Position numbers and translations under genes: made by a program. 64,000 nt of DNA, taken from Pseudomonas fluorescens. GTDB lineage: Bacteria; Pseudomonadota; Gammaproteobacteria; Pseudomonadales; Pseudomonadaceae. Shown piece by piece: positions 34,594-43,340 of the stretch. The stretch is taken from the NCBI RefSeq assembly GCF_000967965.1, contig NZ_LACC01000025.1, forward strand, positions 103,792 through 167,791, written 5' to 3'. Below the pieces are notes generated by a model that worked only from the letters and a program-made list of their open reading frames with translations, did not search any database and was not told where the DNA came from. Every line of letters begins with the position of its first letter. Position 1 is the first letter of the stretch.

Positions 34594-35754
34594 ATGGCAA
34601 CTCTCGAACTACGCAACGTCAACAAGACCTACGGCCCCGGCTTGCCGGACACCCTGAAAAACATCGAACTGAAGATCGATGACGGTGAGTTCCTGATCCT
34701 GGTCGGCCCGTCGGGCTGCGGCAAGTCGACCTTGATGAACTGCATCGCCGGCCTGGAAACCATCAGCGGCGGCGCGATCCTGGTGGACGACGCCGACATC
34801 AGCGGCATGAGCCCCAAGGATCGTGACATCGCCATGGTGTTCCAGTCCTACGCGCTGTACCCGACCATGAGCGTGCGCGACAACATCGCGTTCGGCCTGA
34901 AGATCCGCAAAATGCCGACCGCCGAAATCGACGAAGAAGTCGCTCGGGTTTCCAAGCTGTTGCAGATCGAACACCTGCTCAGCCGCAAGCCCGGTCAGCT
35001 CTCCGGTGGCCAGCAACAGCGCGTGGCGATGGGCCGTGCCCTGGCGCGGCGGCCGAAGATTTATCTGTTCGACGAACCGCTGTCCAACCTCGACGCCAAG
35101 CTGCGGGTCGAGATGCGCACCGAAATGAAACTGATGCACCAGCGCCTGAAAACCACCACGGTCTACGTGACCCACGACCAGATCGAAGCCATGACCCTGG
35201 GCGACAAAGTGGCGGTGATGAAGGACGGGATCATCCAGCAGTTCGGTACGCCGAAGGACATCTACAACAACCCGGCCAACCTGTTCGTGGCGAGCTTCAT
35301 CGGTTCGCCGCCGATGAACTTCATCCCGCTGCGTCTGCAGCGCAAGGATGGTCGTTTGCTGGCGCTGCTCGACAGCGGCCAGGCCCGTTGCGAGTTGCCG
35401 CTGGGCATGCAGGACGCCGGTCTCGAAGATCGCGAAGTGATTCTCGGCATGCGCCCTGAGCAGATCATCCTGGCCAACGGCGAAGCGAACGGTTTGCCGA
35501 CCATTCGCGCTGAAGTCCAGGTCACCGAACCGACCGGGCCCGACACCCTGGTCTTCGTCAACCTCAACGACACCAAGGTCTGCTGCCGCCTGGCACCGGA
35601 CGTGGCGCCAGCGGTGGGCGAGACCCTGACCCTGCAATTCGACCCGGCGAAAGTGCTGCTGTTCGATGCCAAGAGTGGGGAGCGTTTGGGCGTTGCTGGC
35701 GTGCCGAAAGCCGAGGCGCATGCTGACAACGTGGCCCAATTCAAAGGCCGCTGA
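34594..35754 (+). CDS. gtsD: Glucose ABC transporter ATPase
   Basis: This is the nucleotide-binding component, 386 residues of the MalK/UgpC type. Walker A GPSGCGKSTL (about 37-46), signature LSGGQQQR, Walker B IYLFDEPLSNLD and the H-loop YVTHDQIEAMTL are intact. The C-terminal 140 residues form the TOBE regulatory domain. It completes the gtsABCD importer, which feeds glucose to Glk. Confidence 0.95.
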   Translation: MATLELRNVNKTYGPGLPDTLKNIELKIDDGEFLILVGPSGCGKSTLMNCIAGLETISGGAILVDDADISGMSPKDRDIAMVFQSYALYPTMSVRDNIAFGLKIRKMPTAEIDEEVARVSKLLQIEHLLSRKPGQLSGGQQQRVAMGRALARRPKIYLFDEPLSNLDAKLRVEMRTEMKLMHQRLKTTTVYVTHDQIEAMTLGDKVAVMKDGIIQQFGTPKDIYNNPANLFVASFIGSPPMNFIPLRLQRKDGRLLALLDSGQARCELPLGMQDAGLEDREVILGMRPEQIILANGEANGLPTIRAEVQVTEPTGPDTLVFVNLNDTKVCCRLAPDVAPAVGETLTLQFDPAKVLLFDAKSGERLGVAGVPKAEAHADNVAQFKGR

Positions 35755-35774
35755 AGAACAAATGTGGGCGCGAG

Positions 35775-35914
35775 CTTTTGTGACGAGGGGGCTTGCCCCG
35801 TTGGGGTGCGAAGCGCCCCTGAAACCTGTCACTGCGATTCCGAGTCGGAAAATGGTGATTGTTTTTTACGACTGCTTCGCAGTCGAACGGGGGCAAGCCC
35901 CCTCGCCACAAAAG
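35775..35914. repeat. Long REP hairpin, second family
   Basis: Inverted arms CTTTTGTGACGAGGGGGCTTG and its counterpart near 35890-35914, with inner inverted pieces (GACTGCTTCGCAGTC). It lies between gtsD and oprB and probably separates or modulates the two messages. Confidence 0.85.
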
Positions 35915-35992
35915 CCACTCCCACAGGGGGATCAGTGATGCGCGGCCTGTCGCGTGTCGCAACCGTTGTAACCGCGTTAAAGAAGAAAAGTT

Positions 35993-36000
35993 AATAACAA
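35993..36000 (+). promoter_or_regulatory. CA motif before oprB
   Basis: AATAACAA followed by TAAAACGAGG, the oprB ribosome-site region. Confidence 0.5.
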
Positions 36001-36018
36001 TAAAACGAGGAAGTAGGG

Positions 36019-37365
36019 ATGAAGATGAAGAACAAGGCCCGGTTGATCTGCCAGGTTTCAGCAGCGGCAGCACTGGTACTGGCCGGCAATGCGATGGCCG
36101 ATGAAGCGTTCAGCTCCGATTCCAAGTGGATGACGGGCGATTGGGGTGGCGAGCGTACCAAGCTGATCGAGCAAGGCATCGACATCAAGATGGACTACGT
36201 CGGTGAAGTCGGCGGCAACCTGCATGGCGGTTTCAACGATGACAAGACCGCGCGCTACGCCGACCAGTTTGGCCTGGGCGCGGCGCTGGACCTGGAGAAA
36301 CTGTTCGGCTGGGATAACACCCAGGCCAAGATCCAGCTAACCAACCGTAACGGTGAGAACATCTCCAACGACCGTATCGGCGACCCGCGTGCCGGCACCT
36401 TGAGTTCCTCCCAGGAAGTCTTCGGTCGTGGACACATGGTCCGTCTGACCCAGTTGTGGATTCAGCATCAGTTCCTCGACAACAAACTGGACGTCAAAGC
36501 CGGTTACTTCGGTGAAGGTGAAGACTTCAACACCTTCCCGTGCGAATTCCAGAACCTGGCGTTCTGCGGATCCCAGGTGGGTAACTGGGCCACCAACATC
36601 TGGTACAACTGGCCGGTCAGCCAGGCGGCGATCCGCGTGAAGTACAACATCAATGACGAGCTCTACGCTCAGATTGGCGCGTACAACCAGAACACGTCGC
36701 AACTGGAGCACGGTAACGGCTTCAAGCTCAGCGGCAGCGGCACCAATGGCACCGTCCTGCCAGTCGAGCTGGTCTGGTCGCCGAAGGTCAACAGCCTGCC
36801 GGGCGAATACCGTGTCGGTTACTACAAAAGTACCGCCCCTGCCGACGATGTTCTCGAGGACGACAACGGCCAGAACGCCGCGACCACCGGCAACCCTTAT
36901 CGCGTCCACGATAGCAAGCACGGCTACTGGTTCGTCGCGCAGCAGCAACTGACCAGCCACAATGGCGACGCGTCCCGTGGTCTGAACATCGCGGCCAACG
37001 CTACGTTCCACGACAAGGACACCAACTTCATCGACAACTACCAGTCGCTGATGTTTGTGTACAAGGGCCCGTTCGACGCGCGTCCGAAGGATGACGTGGG
37101 CATCGGTTTCGCCCGTATCCATGTCAACGATGACGTGAAGAAAAACGCCGAGCTGACCAACGCGGCCAATGGTGTTTCGGAATACGAAAATCCGCTGTTC
37201 TCGCCGATTCGTGAAACCGAATACAACTACGAGATCAACTACGGCTTCCACGTGACCAACTGGCTGACCGTACGCCCCAACCTGCAATACGTCACGCACC
37301 CGGGTGGTGTGGATGAAGTCGACAACGCGCTGGTGGCCGGCCTGAAAATTCAGTCGGTGTTCTAA
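36019..37365 (+). CDS. oprB: Carbohydrate-selective outer-membrane porin
   Basis: This glucose-inducible outer-membrane porin has 448 residues, with a signal peptide (about 1-27, cut after AMA) and an OprB barrel that begins FSSDSKWMTGDWGGERTKLIEQGIDI and ends with an aromatic residue (SVF), as is normal for barrels. It admits glucose and related sugars into the periplasm for GtsA. An AATAACAA motif lies just before the ribosome site GAGG. A strong terminator follows. Confidence 0.95.
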   Translation: MKMKNKARLICQVSAAAALVLAGNAMADEAFSSDSKWMTGDWGGERTKLIEQGIDIKMDYVGEVGGNLHGGFNDDKTARYADQFGLGAALDLEKLFGWDNTQAKIQLTNRNGENISNDRIGDPRAGTLSSSQEVFGRGHMVRLTQLWIQHQFLDNKLDVKAGYFGEGEDFNTFPCEFQNLAFCGSQVGNWATNIWYNWPVSQAAIRVKYNINDELYAQIGAYNQNTSQLEHGNGFKLSGSGTNGTVLPVELVWSPKVNSLPGEYRVGYYKSTAPADDVLEDDNGQNAATTGNPYRVHDSKHGYWFVAQQQLTSHNGDASRGLNIAANATFHDKDTNFIDNYQSLMFVYKGPFDARPKDDVGIGFARIHVNDDVKKNAELTNAANGVSEYENPLFSPIRETEYNYEINYGFHVTNWLTVRPNLQYVTHPGGVDEVDNALVAGLKIQSVF

Positions 37366-37403
37366 CGCGTCTGCGATAAGCTTCTCTCCATGTGCGCATA
37401 TTT

Positions 37404-37433
37404 GCGGACAGCCATGGCTGTCCGCTTTTTTTT
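37404..37433 (+). terminator. Rho-independent terminator of oprB
   Basis: A perfect 22-base palindrome GCGGACAGCC-ATGG-type hairpin followed by eight T residues, 39 bases past the oprB stop codon. Confidence 0.93.
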
Positions 37434-37478
37434 GCGGGCCGCGCACCCCGGTGACAGTTGATTTCAGGACCGTGGCAC

Positions 37479-38333
37479 ATGCTTGAGCATCCGCTACAAC
37501 GCTTCTTCAAATCCTTGCGCGAGCGATCCGTGTTTGCGTGGGAGCGCTATCAGATGCGCGACGTGCTGGTGATCGACCATCCGCTGTGTCAGGCGGTGTT
37601 CAGTCGTCAGGGCGCGCAGTTGTTGCACTTCCAGCCCAAGGGCCAGAAACCCTGGCTGTGGTGCGCGGCGAAGTGGCCGCAGGTCGGCGCCATTCGTGGC
37701 GGCGTGCCGGTGTGTTGGCCCTGGTATGGCCGGCATCCGAGCGAAAACGCCTGGCCGTCCCATGGCTGGGCGCGGTTGCTCGACTGGAAGCTGCTCGACA
37801 GCAACAGTGACGACGATGGCGTGCGATTGCATTGGCAACTGAAGTTGTGCGACTGGCAGGTGGACCTGCATGCGCACCTGGGTGAACGCATGGAACTGCG
37901 CCTGAGCACCGAGCATCAGGACGACATGCCGTGCCAGTTGAGCCAGGCTTTGCATGCTTACTGGCGTATTGGCGATGTCAGTGAGGTAGCGCTGTCTGGG
38001 CTCGAGGGCGCGCAGGGTTACGACCAGTTGAGCCGGCAGGTTTGTCAGCAGGAAGGCGAATTGCGCGTGGACGGCGGATGCCAGCGGGTGTTCCAGCACG
38101 ATGGCGAATTGCAGTTGAACGACCATGCCTGGGACCGGGCGTTGTGCATTGATACCGGGGATACGGCAGACACGGTGGTGTGGCATCCCGGTTCACGTCC
38201 GTTGCTCGGCGTGACCTGGAACGAGATATCCGAATTTGTCTGTGTGGAAGCGGCGAGCGGCGGTACCGACAGCCTGTGCCTGAAGCCTGGGGAGCGGGCG
38301 CATTTGAGTTTGCAGGCGCGGGTGGGGGTTTAG
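37479..38333 (+). CDS. D-hexose-6-phosphate mutarotase (YeaD type)
   Basis: This 284-residue galactose-mutarotase-fold protein is of the aldose 1-epimerase family, YeaD branch. It speeds interconversion of alpha and beta glucose-6-phosphate, supplying the beta form used by Zwf. RGGVPVCWPWYGRHP holds the conserved substrate arginine, and a histidine-rich HAYWRIGD follows. The frame opens at an upstream TTG, but the ATG at 37479 with AGGA before it gives the usual N-terminus. Its position between oprB and hexR fits glucose metabolism. Confidence 0.88.
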   Translation: MLEHPLQRFFKSLRERSVFAWERYQMRDVLVIDHPLCQAVFSRQGAQLLHFQPKGQKPWLWCAAKWPQVGAIRGGVPVCWPWYGRHPSENAWPSHGWARLLDWKLLDSNSDDDGVRLHWQLKLCDWQVDLHAHLGERMELRLSTEHQDDMPCQLSQALHAYWRIGDVSEVALSGLEGAQGYDQLSRQVCQQEGELRVDGGCQRVFQHDGELQLNDHAWDRALCIDTGDTADTVVWHPGSRPLLGVTWNEISEFVCVEAASGGTDSLCLKPGERAHLSLQARVGV

Positions 38334-38362
38334 TTCTGGATCTTGTGGTGTCTGTGCGGGCC

Positions 38363-38457
38363 CCTTCGCGGGCAAGCCCGCTCCCACAGTGAGCGCGTCG
38401 AACACAAAACCTTCGACAACCGCTGTACCTGTGGGAGCGGGCTTGCCCGCGAAGAGG
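38363..38457. repeat. REP inverted pair between convergent genes
   Basis: Inverted copies of TTCGCGGGCAAGCCCGCTCC around a 37-base loop, between the mutarotase and hexR 3' ends. This variant has GCGGGC instead of GCGAGC in its core. Confidence 0.88.
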
Positions 38458-38477
38458 CCAGAGCCGGCAATAGAGAT

Positions 38478-39347
38478 CTAGTTGAACTCATCCCCAACCG
38501 GATACCGGCTGGCATTCAAGCTCTCCTTGATCTTGCGCAAATGCGGCTGGAAATCCACGCCCCGGCGCAAGGTCATGCCGGTGGCGAGTACATCCAGCAC
38601 GGTCAGCTGGATGATCCGCGACGTCATCGGCATGTAGATGTCGGTGTCTTCCGGCAGCGGGATGTTCAGGCTCAGGGTGCTGGCCTTGGCCAGTGGCGAG
38701 TTCTCGGCGGTCAGGCCAAGCACCGAGGCGCCGTTTTCCCGGGCGATGCGCGCCACTTCCACCAGTTCGCGGGTGCGACCGGTGTAGGAAATGATCACGA
38801 ACAACTCGCCTGTATGGGCCACCGAGGCAATCATGCGCTGCATCAGCACATCCGCGTGGGCCGTGACGGCTAGGTTGAAACGGAAGAACTTGTGCTGCGC
38901 ATCCAGTGCCACCGGGGCCGAGGCGCCGAGGCCGAAGAAGTGGATCTGCCGCGCCTGGATCAGCAGGTCGACGGCGCGGCTGATCAGGTTCGGGTCCAGT
39001 GCCTGGCAGGCGCTGTCCAGCGAGGCGATGGCGCTGCCGAAGATCTTCTGGGTGTAGGCCTCCGGATTGTCGTCGGCTTCCACCGCACGGCTGACATAAG
39101 CGGCGCCACTGGCCAGGCTCTGGGCCAGTTGCAGCTTGAGCTCGGGGTAGCCGCTGACGCCGAACGAACGGCAGAAACGGTTGACCGTCGGTTCGCTGAC
39201 CGAAGCGGCCTGGGCGAGGGCGGCGATGCTGAAGCGGGTGGCCTGCTGCGGGTTGAGCAGGATCACCTCGGCGACTTTGCGTTCGGCCTTGTTCAGGTCT
39301 TCAAGGCGATTCTGGATTTGCTCCAGTAAATTTCGCACGCGGTCCAT
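38478..39347 (-). CDS. hexR: RpiR-family repressor of glucose metabolism
   Basis: This transcription repressor has 289 residues: an RpiR helix-turn-helix domain (about 1-78, ATRFSIAALAQAASVSEPTVNRFCR) and a SIS sugar-phosphate domain (about 120-255, binding KDPG in known HexR). It represses zwf-pgl-eda, edd-glk and gapA. AAGGAT precedes the ATG. It is divergent from zwf, and a candidate HexR operator lies between them. Confidence 0.95.
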   Translation of the reverse strand: MDRVRNLLEQIQNRLEDLNKAERKVAEVILLNPQQATRFSIAALAQAASVSEPTVNRFCRSFGVSGYPELKLQLAQSLASGAAYVSRAVEADDNPEAYTQKIFGSAIASLDSACQALDPNLISRAVDLLIQARQIHFFGLGASAPVALDAQHKFFRFNLAVTAHADVLMQRMIASVAHTGELFVIISYTGRTRELVEVARIARENGASVLGLTAENSPLAKASTLSLNIPLPEDTDIYMPMTSRIIQLTVLDVLATGMTLRRGVDFQPHLRKIKESLNASRYPVGDEFN

Positions 39348-39483
39348 ATAAGTATCCTTTACACCTGCGCCAACAAGCGCGCGGCTAATGCAAAAAGGGC
39401 CTTTGGTGAGGCCCGTAACGGTGGCCTATCCTACTGATGGCTCCGACCGACCACCACTCGGAATCTGTATTTTGCGAAAATGT

Positions 39484-39499
39484 TGTGGTTATTACTACA
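39484..39499. promoter_or_regulatory. Candidate HexR operator, zwf promoter
   Basis: TGTGGT-TATT-ACTACA, an inverted repeat with one mismatch, in the gap between hexR and zwf. The arms resemble the HexR sites at gap/edd, but the spacing differs, so the exact site is uncertain. Confidence 0.5.
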
Positions 39500-39551
39500 T
39501 TTTCCCTTGAGTGATGCCTTGAAAAAAGGTATTTGTAGCTTAACTTGATAA

Positions 39552-39559
39552 AAGAACAA
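39552..39559 (+). promoter_or_regulatory. CA motif before zwf
   Basis: AAGAACAA, five bases upstream of the zwf ATG. No strong ribosome site is otherwise visible. Confidence 0.45.
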
Positions 39560-39564
39560 ACATC

Positions 39565-41034
39565 ATGCTCTCGATTACGGTTGAACCGTGCACCTTTGCC
39601 TTGTTCGGCGCCCTTGGCGACCTGGCCTTGCGCAAGCTGTTTCCTGCCCTTTATCAACTCGACGGCGCCGGCCTGTTGCACGAGGACACGCGGATCATCG
39701 CGCTGGCCCGTGAGCCGGGCAGCGAGCAGGAACACTTGGCGTTCATCACCTCCGAGCTGCGCCGCTATGTCGGTGCCAAAGAGCTGGACGAAGCCGTGGT
39801 CGAGCGCTTTCTGGCGCGCCTGAGCTACCTGCACGTCGACTTCCTCAACACCGAAGATTATGTGGCCCTGGCCGAATCCGCCGGCAGTTCGCAGCGGGTC
39901 ATCGCCTACTTTGCGACCCCGGCCGCCGTGTATGGCGCGATTTGCGAGAACCTGGCCAAGGTCGGCCTGGCACAAAACACCCGTGTGGTGCTGGAAAAGC
40001 CCATCGGTTCGGACCTGGAGTCCTCGCGCAAGGTCAACGACGCCGTGGCGCAGTTCTTCCCGGAGAACCGCACCTACCGCATCGACCACTATCTGGGCAA
40101 AGAGACCGTCCAGAACCTGATCGCCCTGCGTTTCGCCAACAGCCTGTTCGAAACCCAGTGGAACCAGAACTACATCTCCCACGTGGAAATCACCGTGGCC
40201 GAGAAGGTCGGTATCGAAGGCCGCTGGGGTTACTTCGACAAGGCCGGCCAGCTGCGGGACATGATCCAGAATCACCTGCTGCAACTGCTCTGCCTGATCG
40301 CCATGGACCCGCCGGCCGACTTGTCCGCCGACAGCATCCGCGACGAGAAGGTCAAAGTGCTCAAGGCCCTGGCGCCGATCAGCCCGGAAGGCCTGACCAC
40401 TCAAGTGGTGCGCGGCCAGTACATCGCCGGCTACAGCGAAGGCAAAGCGGTACCGGGGTACCTGGAAGAACCCAATTCCAACACCCAGAGCGACACCGAA
40501 ACCTTTGTCGCCCTGCGTGCCGACATCCGCAACTGGCGCTGGGCCGGCGTGCCGTTTTACCTGCGTACCGGCAAGCGCATGCCGCAGAAGCTGTCGCAGA
40601 TCGTCATCCACTTCAAGGAACCGTCGCACTACATCTTCGCTCCCGAGCAGCGCCTGCAAATCAGCAACAAACTGATTATCCGCCTGCAGCCGGACGAAGG
40701 CATTTCCTTGCGTGTCATGACCAAAGATCAAGGCCTGGACAAGGGCATGCAACTGCGTAGCGGTCCGTTGCAACTGAATTTTTCCGACACCTGGAGCAGC
40801 GCACGGATTCCCGATGCCTACGAGCGGTTGTTGCTGGAAGTGATGCGCGGCAATCAGAACCTGTTTGTCCGTAAAGATGAAATCGAAGCCGCGTGGAAGT
40901 GGTGTGACCAGTTGATCGCCGGGTGGAAAAAATCCGGTGATGCGCCCAAGCCGTACGCGGCTGGGTCCTGGGGGCCGATGAGCTCCATTGCTCTGATCAC
41001 GCGGGACGGGAGGTCGTGGTATGGCGATATCTGA
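39565..41034 (+). CDS. zwf: Glucose-6-phosphate 1-dehydrogenase
   Basis: This enzyme oxidises glucose-6-phosphate to 6-phosphogluconolactone. It has 489 residues, with the coenzyme loop FGALGDLALRKLFPALY and the catalytic motif RIDHYLGKE. It is the first gene of zwf-pgl-eda; pgl begins 14 bases before its stop codon. An AAGAACAA tract lies just before the ATG and may allow Crc/Hfq control. Confidence 0.97.
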   Translation: MLSITVEPCTFALFGALGDLALRKLFPALYQLDGAGLLHEDTRIIALAREPGSEQEHLAFITSELRRYVGAKELDEAVVERFLARLSYLHVDFLNTEDYVALAESAGSSQRVIAYFATPAAVYGAICENLAKVGLAQNTRVVLEKPIGSDLESSRKVNDAVAQFFPENRTYRIDHYLGKETVQNLIALRFANSLFETQWNQNYISHVEITVAEKVGIEGRWGYFDKAGQLRDMIQNHLLQLLCLIAMDPPADLSADSIRDEKVKVLKALAPISPEGLTTQVVRGQYIAGYSEGKAVPGYLEEPNSNTQSDTETFVALRADIRNWRWAGVPFYLRTGKRMPQKLSQIVIHFKEPSHYIFAPEQRLQISNKLIIRLQPDEGISLRVMTKDQGLDKGMQLRSGPLQLNFSDTWSSARIPDAYERLLLEVMRGNQNLFVRKDEIEAAWKWCDQLIAGWKKSGDAPKPYAAGSWGPMSSIALITRDGRSWYGDI

Positions 41035-41734
41035 TTTGAAACTGCCGCAGGGCGTCAGCGCCCATGCATACAAGAGCCCAGTGCTGCTGGCTGAAAGCCT
41101 GGCACTGAACGTGGCGAAACAACTGAGCGACGCGATCGACGCCCAGGGCACTGCGACCCTGGTGGTTTCCGGTGGCCGCAGCCCGGTGGCATTTTTCCAG
41201 CACCTGGCCAAGCAGACGCTGGACTGGTCGAACGTGGTGATCAGCCTGGCCGACGAGCGCTGGGTGCCGGTCGAACACGCCGACAGCAACGCCGGCCTGA
41301 TCAAGCGTTACCTGCTGCAAGGCCCGGCGGCCAAGGCGCAGTTCCTCAGCCTGTACAGCGCCAGTGCCAACCTGGAGCAGGCGGCCGAGCAGGCCGACCG
41401 TTTGCTGTCGGAGTTGCCGGTGATCGACATGCTGATCCTCGGCATGGGCGATGACGGCCACACCGCGTCGCTGTTCCCCAACAGCCCGAACCTTGCCGAG
41501 GCATTGCAGGCCGATGGCGTTCGTCGCTGCTGGCCGATGCTGGCGCCGACCGTGCCGCATCAGCGCCTGACCATGAGCCGCGCGCTGCTGGCCTCGGCCA
41601 AACACAAGGTTCTATCGATTTCCGGTCAGTCCAAGCTGACCACCCTGAGTACCGCACTGGCCGGCGACGATGTCGCCGCAATGCCGATTCGCGCGTTTCT
41701 GCAACCCACGTTAGAGATTTACTGGTGCCCATGA
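41021..41734 (+). CDS. pgl: 6-phosphogluconolactonase
   Basis: This enzyme hydrolyses 6-phosphogluconolactone to 6-phosphogluconate. It has 237 residues of the NagB-like family, with VVSGGRSPVAFFQHL, ADERWVP and LGMGDDGHTASLFP as the substrate and catalytic loops. It overlaps zwf by 14 bases and is followed closely by eda. Confidence 0.95.
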   Translation: MAISDLKLPQGVSAHAYKSPVLLAESLALNVAKQLSDAIDAQGTATLVVSGGRSPVAFFQHLAKQTLDWSNVVISLADERWVPVEHADSNAGLIKRYLLQGPAAKAQFLSLYSASANLEQAAEQADRLLSELPVIDMLILGMGDDGHTASLFPNSPNLAEALQADGVRRCWPMLAPTVPHQRLTMSRALLASAKHKVLSISGQSKLTTLSTALAGDDVAAMPIRAFLQPTLEIYWCP

Positions 41735-41751
41735 GCCAAGGAACAGCCGCT

Positions 41752-42417
41752 ATGACAAACCCATCCCCGACCGTTTCCATGGCGGACAAAGTTGCCCTGA
41801 TCGACAGCATCTGCGCGAAAGCGCGGATCCTGCCGGTGATCACCATCGCCCGCGAGCAAGACGTTTTGCCGCTGGCCGACGCCCTTGCGGCCGGTGGCCT
41901 GACAGCCCTGGAAGTGACCCTGCGTTCGCAATTCGGCCTCAAGGCCATTCAGATTCTGCGCGAGCAGCGTCCGGAACTGGTGACCGGCGCCGGCACCGTG
42001 CTGGATCGCCACATGTTGGCGGCGGCGGAAGCGGCGGGCTCGCAATTCATCGTCACCCCGGGTATCACCCGCGACCTGCTGGAAGCCAGCGTCGCCAGCC
42101 CGACTCCACTGTTGCCGGGCATCAGCAATGCCTCGGGCATCATGGAAGGCTACGGCCTGGGTTATCGCCGCTTCAAGCTGTTCCCGGCTGAAGTCAGCGG
42201 CGGCGTCGCGGCCATCAAGGCTTTGGGCGGTCCGTTCGGCGAAGTGAAATTCTGCCCGACCGGCGGCGTGGGACCTGCCAACATCAAGAGCTACATGGCG
42301 TTGAAAAACGTCATGTGCGTGGGCGGTAGCTGGATGCTTGATCCGGAGTGGATCAAGAATGGCGACTGGGCCCGCATTCAGGAATGCACCGCCGAGGCCT
42401 TGGCGCTGCTGGACTGA
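41752..42417 (+). CDS. eda: KDPG aldolase (2-keto-3-deoxy-6-phosphogluconate aldolase)
   Basis: This enzyme splits KDPG into pyruvate and glyceraldehyde-3-phosphate. It has 221 residues, with the Schiff-base lysine in RRFKLFPAE and the glutamate in the ALEVTLRS strand. The frame opens earlier (an ATG at 41731 overlaps the pgl stop), but the ATG at 41752 has AAGGAA eight bases before it and gives the usual family length. It closes the zwf-pgl-eda operon. Confidence 0.95.
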   Translation: MTNPSPTVSMADKVALIDSICAKARILPVITIAREQDVLPLADALAAGGLTALEVTLRSQFGLKAIQILREQRPELVTGAGTVLDRHMLAAAEAAGSQFIVTPGITRDLLEASVASPTPLLPGISNASGIMEGYGLGYRRFKLFPAEVSGGVAAIKALGGPFGEVKFCPTGGVGPANIKSYMALKNVMCVGGSWMLDPEWIKNGDWARIQECTAEALALLD

Positions 42418-42457
42418 TCGCTTCACCCTACACCTCGTTGTGTGTTCTACGGCTTTA

Positions 42458-42489
42458 CGGTGCGCTTGGTCGGTGCACCGTTTTTTTTT
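42458..42489 (+). terminator. Rho-independent terminator of zwf-pgl-eda
   Basis: Stem CGGTGC/GCACCG around an 11-base loop followed by nine T residues, about 40 bases after the eda stop codon. Confidence 0.9.
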
Positions 42490-42612
42490 GCCCGGAACAA
42501 ACAGGTACGACTCGAAACCTGTGGGAGCGGGGACATCATGCGATACATAGTTACCACATGACGAAAATCGACCGGTGCTAGCCTGCGTTCATCTTATGGA
42601 AGAGAGAACGTC

Positions 42613-43338
42613 ATGGACGCTACCACCTCAGTTGCACCCCCGGCACCGCTTTACCTGCTATCCCCCGAACAAATCGCCGGCCCGTATTTCCGCAACCCCA
42701 AACTGATCCGCAGAAACATCAGCGAAGGCGCCGAAGGCGTTCCGTTGGTGTTGCGGTTGACCATTGTCGATGCCATGACCGGCGAGCCGGTCCCCGATGC
42801 GCTGGTGGATATCTGGCACTGCAATGCCCGCGGTGCCTATTCGGGCTGGAGCAAGATCAACCCGGACGTCGAGGTCGATACCGGTGACATCGGCGCCGTC
42901 CCGCGCACCGATGACGATACCTACCTGCGCGGCGGGCAGTTCACCGACAAGTCGGGCACCGTGCGTTTCACCACGATCTATCCGGGTTTTTACGCCGGCC
43001 GCGCCTTGCACATTCACGTCGCGGTGCGCATCACGGCCGGCAACAACTATCTGCAAGAGCGGCATGTCGCCTGGGTCGGGCAGCTTTACCTGCCTGAAGT
43101 GGCCTCGCGCTCGGTACTCGGCAGCCGCGCGTACAGCGGCCGAACCGTGCCGGCCCTGACCAACGATCAGGACTTTTTCTATACAACCATGGGCGGTGAA
43201 GAATCGACCTTGAACGTGCACACCCTGGGGCGGGATTCGGCTGAAGACGGCTACTTCGGGCAGATGACCATCGGCATCGACACGTTCGCCGTGTCGACAC
43301 AGATCAAGCCCGAGGACTTTGACAAGTACACCGTCTGA
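42613..43338 (+). CDS. Intradiol ring-cleavage dioxygenase-like protein
   Basis: This 241-residue protein has the intradiol (protocatechuate/catechol) dioxygenase fold. The segments VDIWHCNARGAYSGW, TIYPGFYAGRALHIHVAV and the paired tyrosines and histidines correspond to the 2-Tyr, 2-His iron site. It lacks the N-terminal dimer domain of catechol dioxygenases and resembles the single-domain extracytoplasmic or orphan type of unknown substrate. No signal peptide is evident. No aromatic-pathway gene is adjacent. GGAAGAG precedes the ATG. Confidence 0.85.
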   Translation: MDATTSVAPPAPLYLLSPEQIAGPYFRNPKLIRRNISEGAEGVPLVLRLTIVDAMTGEPVPDALVDIWHCNARGAYSGWSKINPDVEVDTGDIGAVPRTDDDTYLRGGQFTDKSGTVRFTTIYPGFYAGRALHIHVAVRITAGNNYLQERHVAWVGQLYLPEVASRSVLGSRAYSGRTVPALTNDQDFFYTTMGGEESTLNVHTLGRDSAEDGYFGQMTIGIDTFAVSTQIKPEDFDKYTV

Positions 43339-43340
43339 GG

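Noticed and set aside
42519..42535. CTGTGGGAGCGGG, part of a REP
   Set aside because: A lone half without an inverted partner; too short to list as a repeat.
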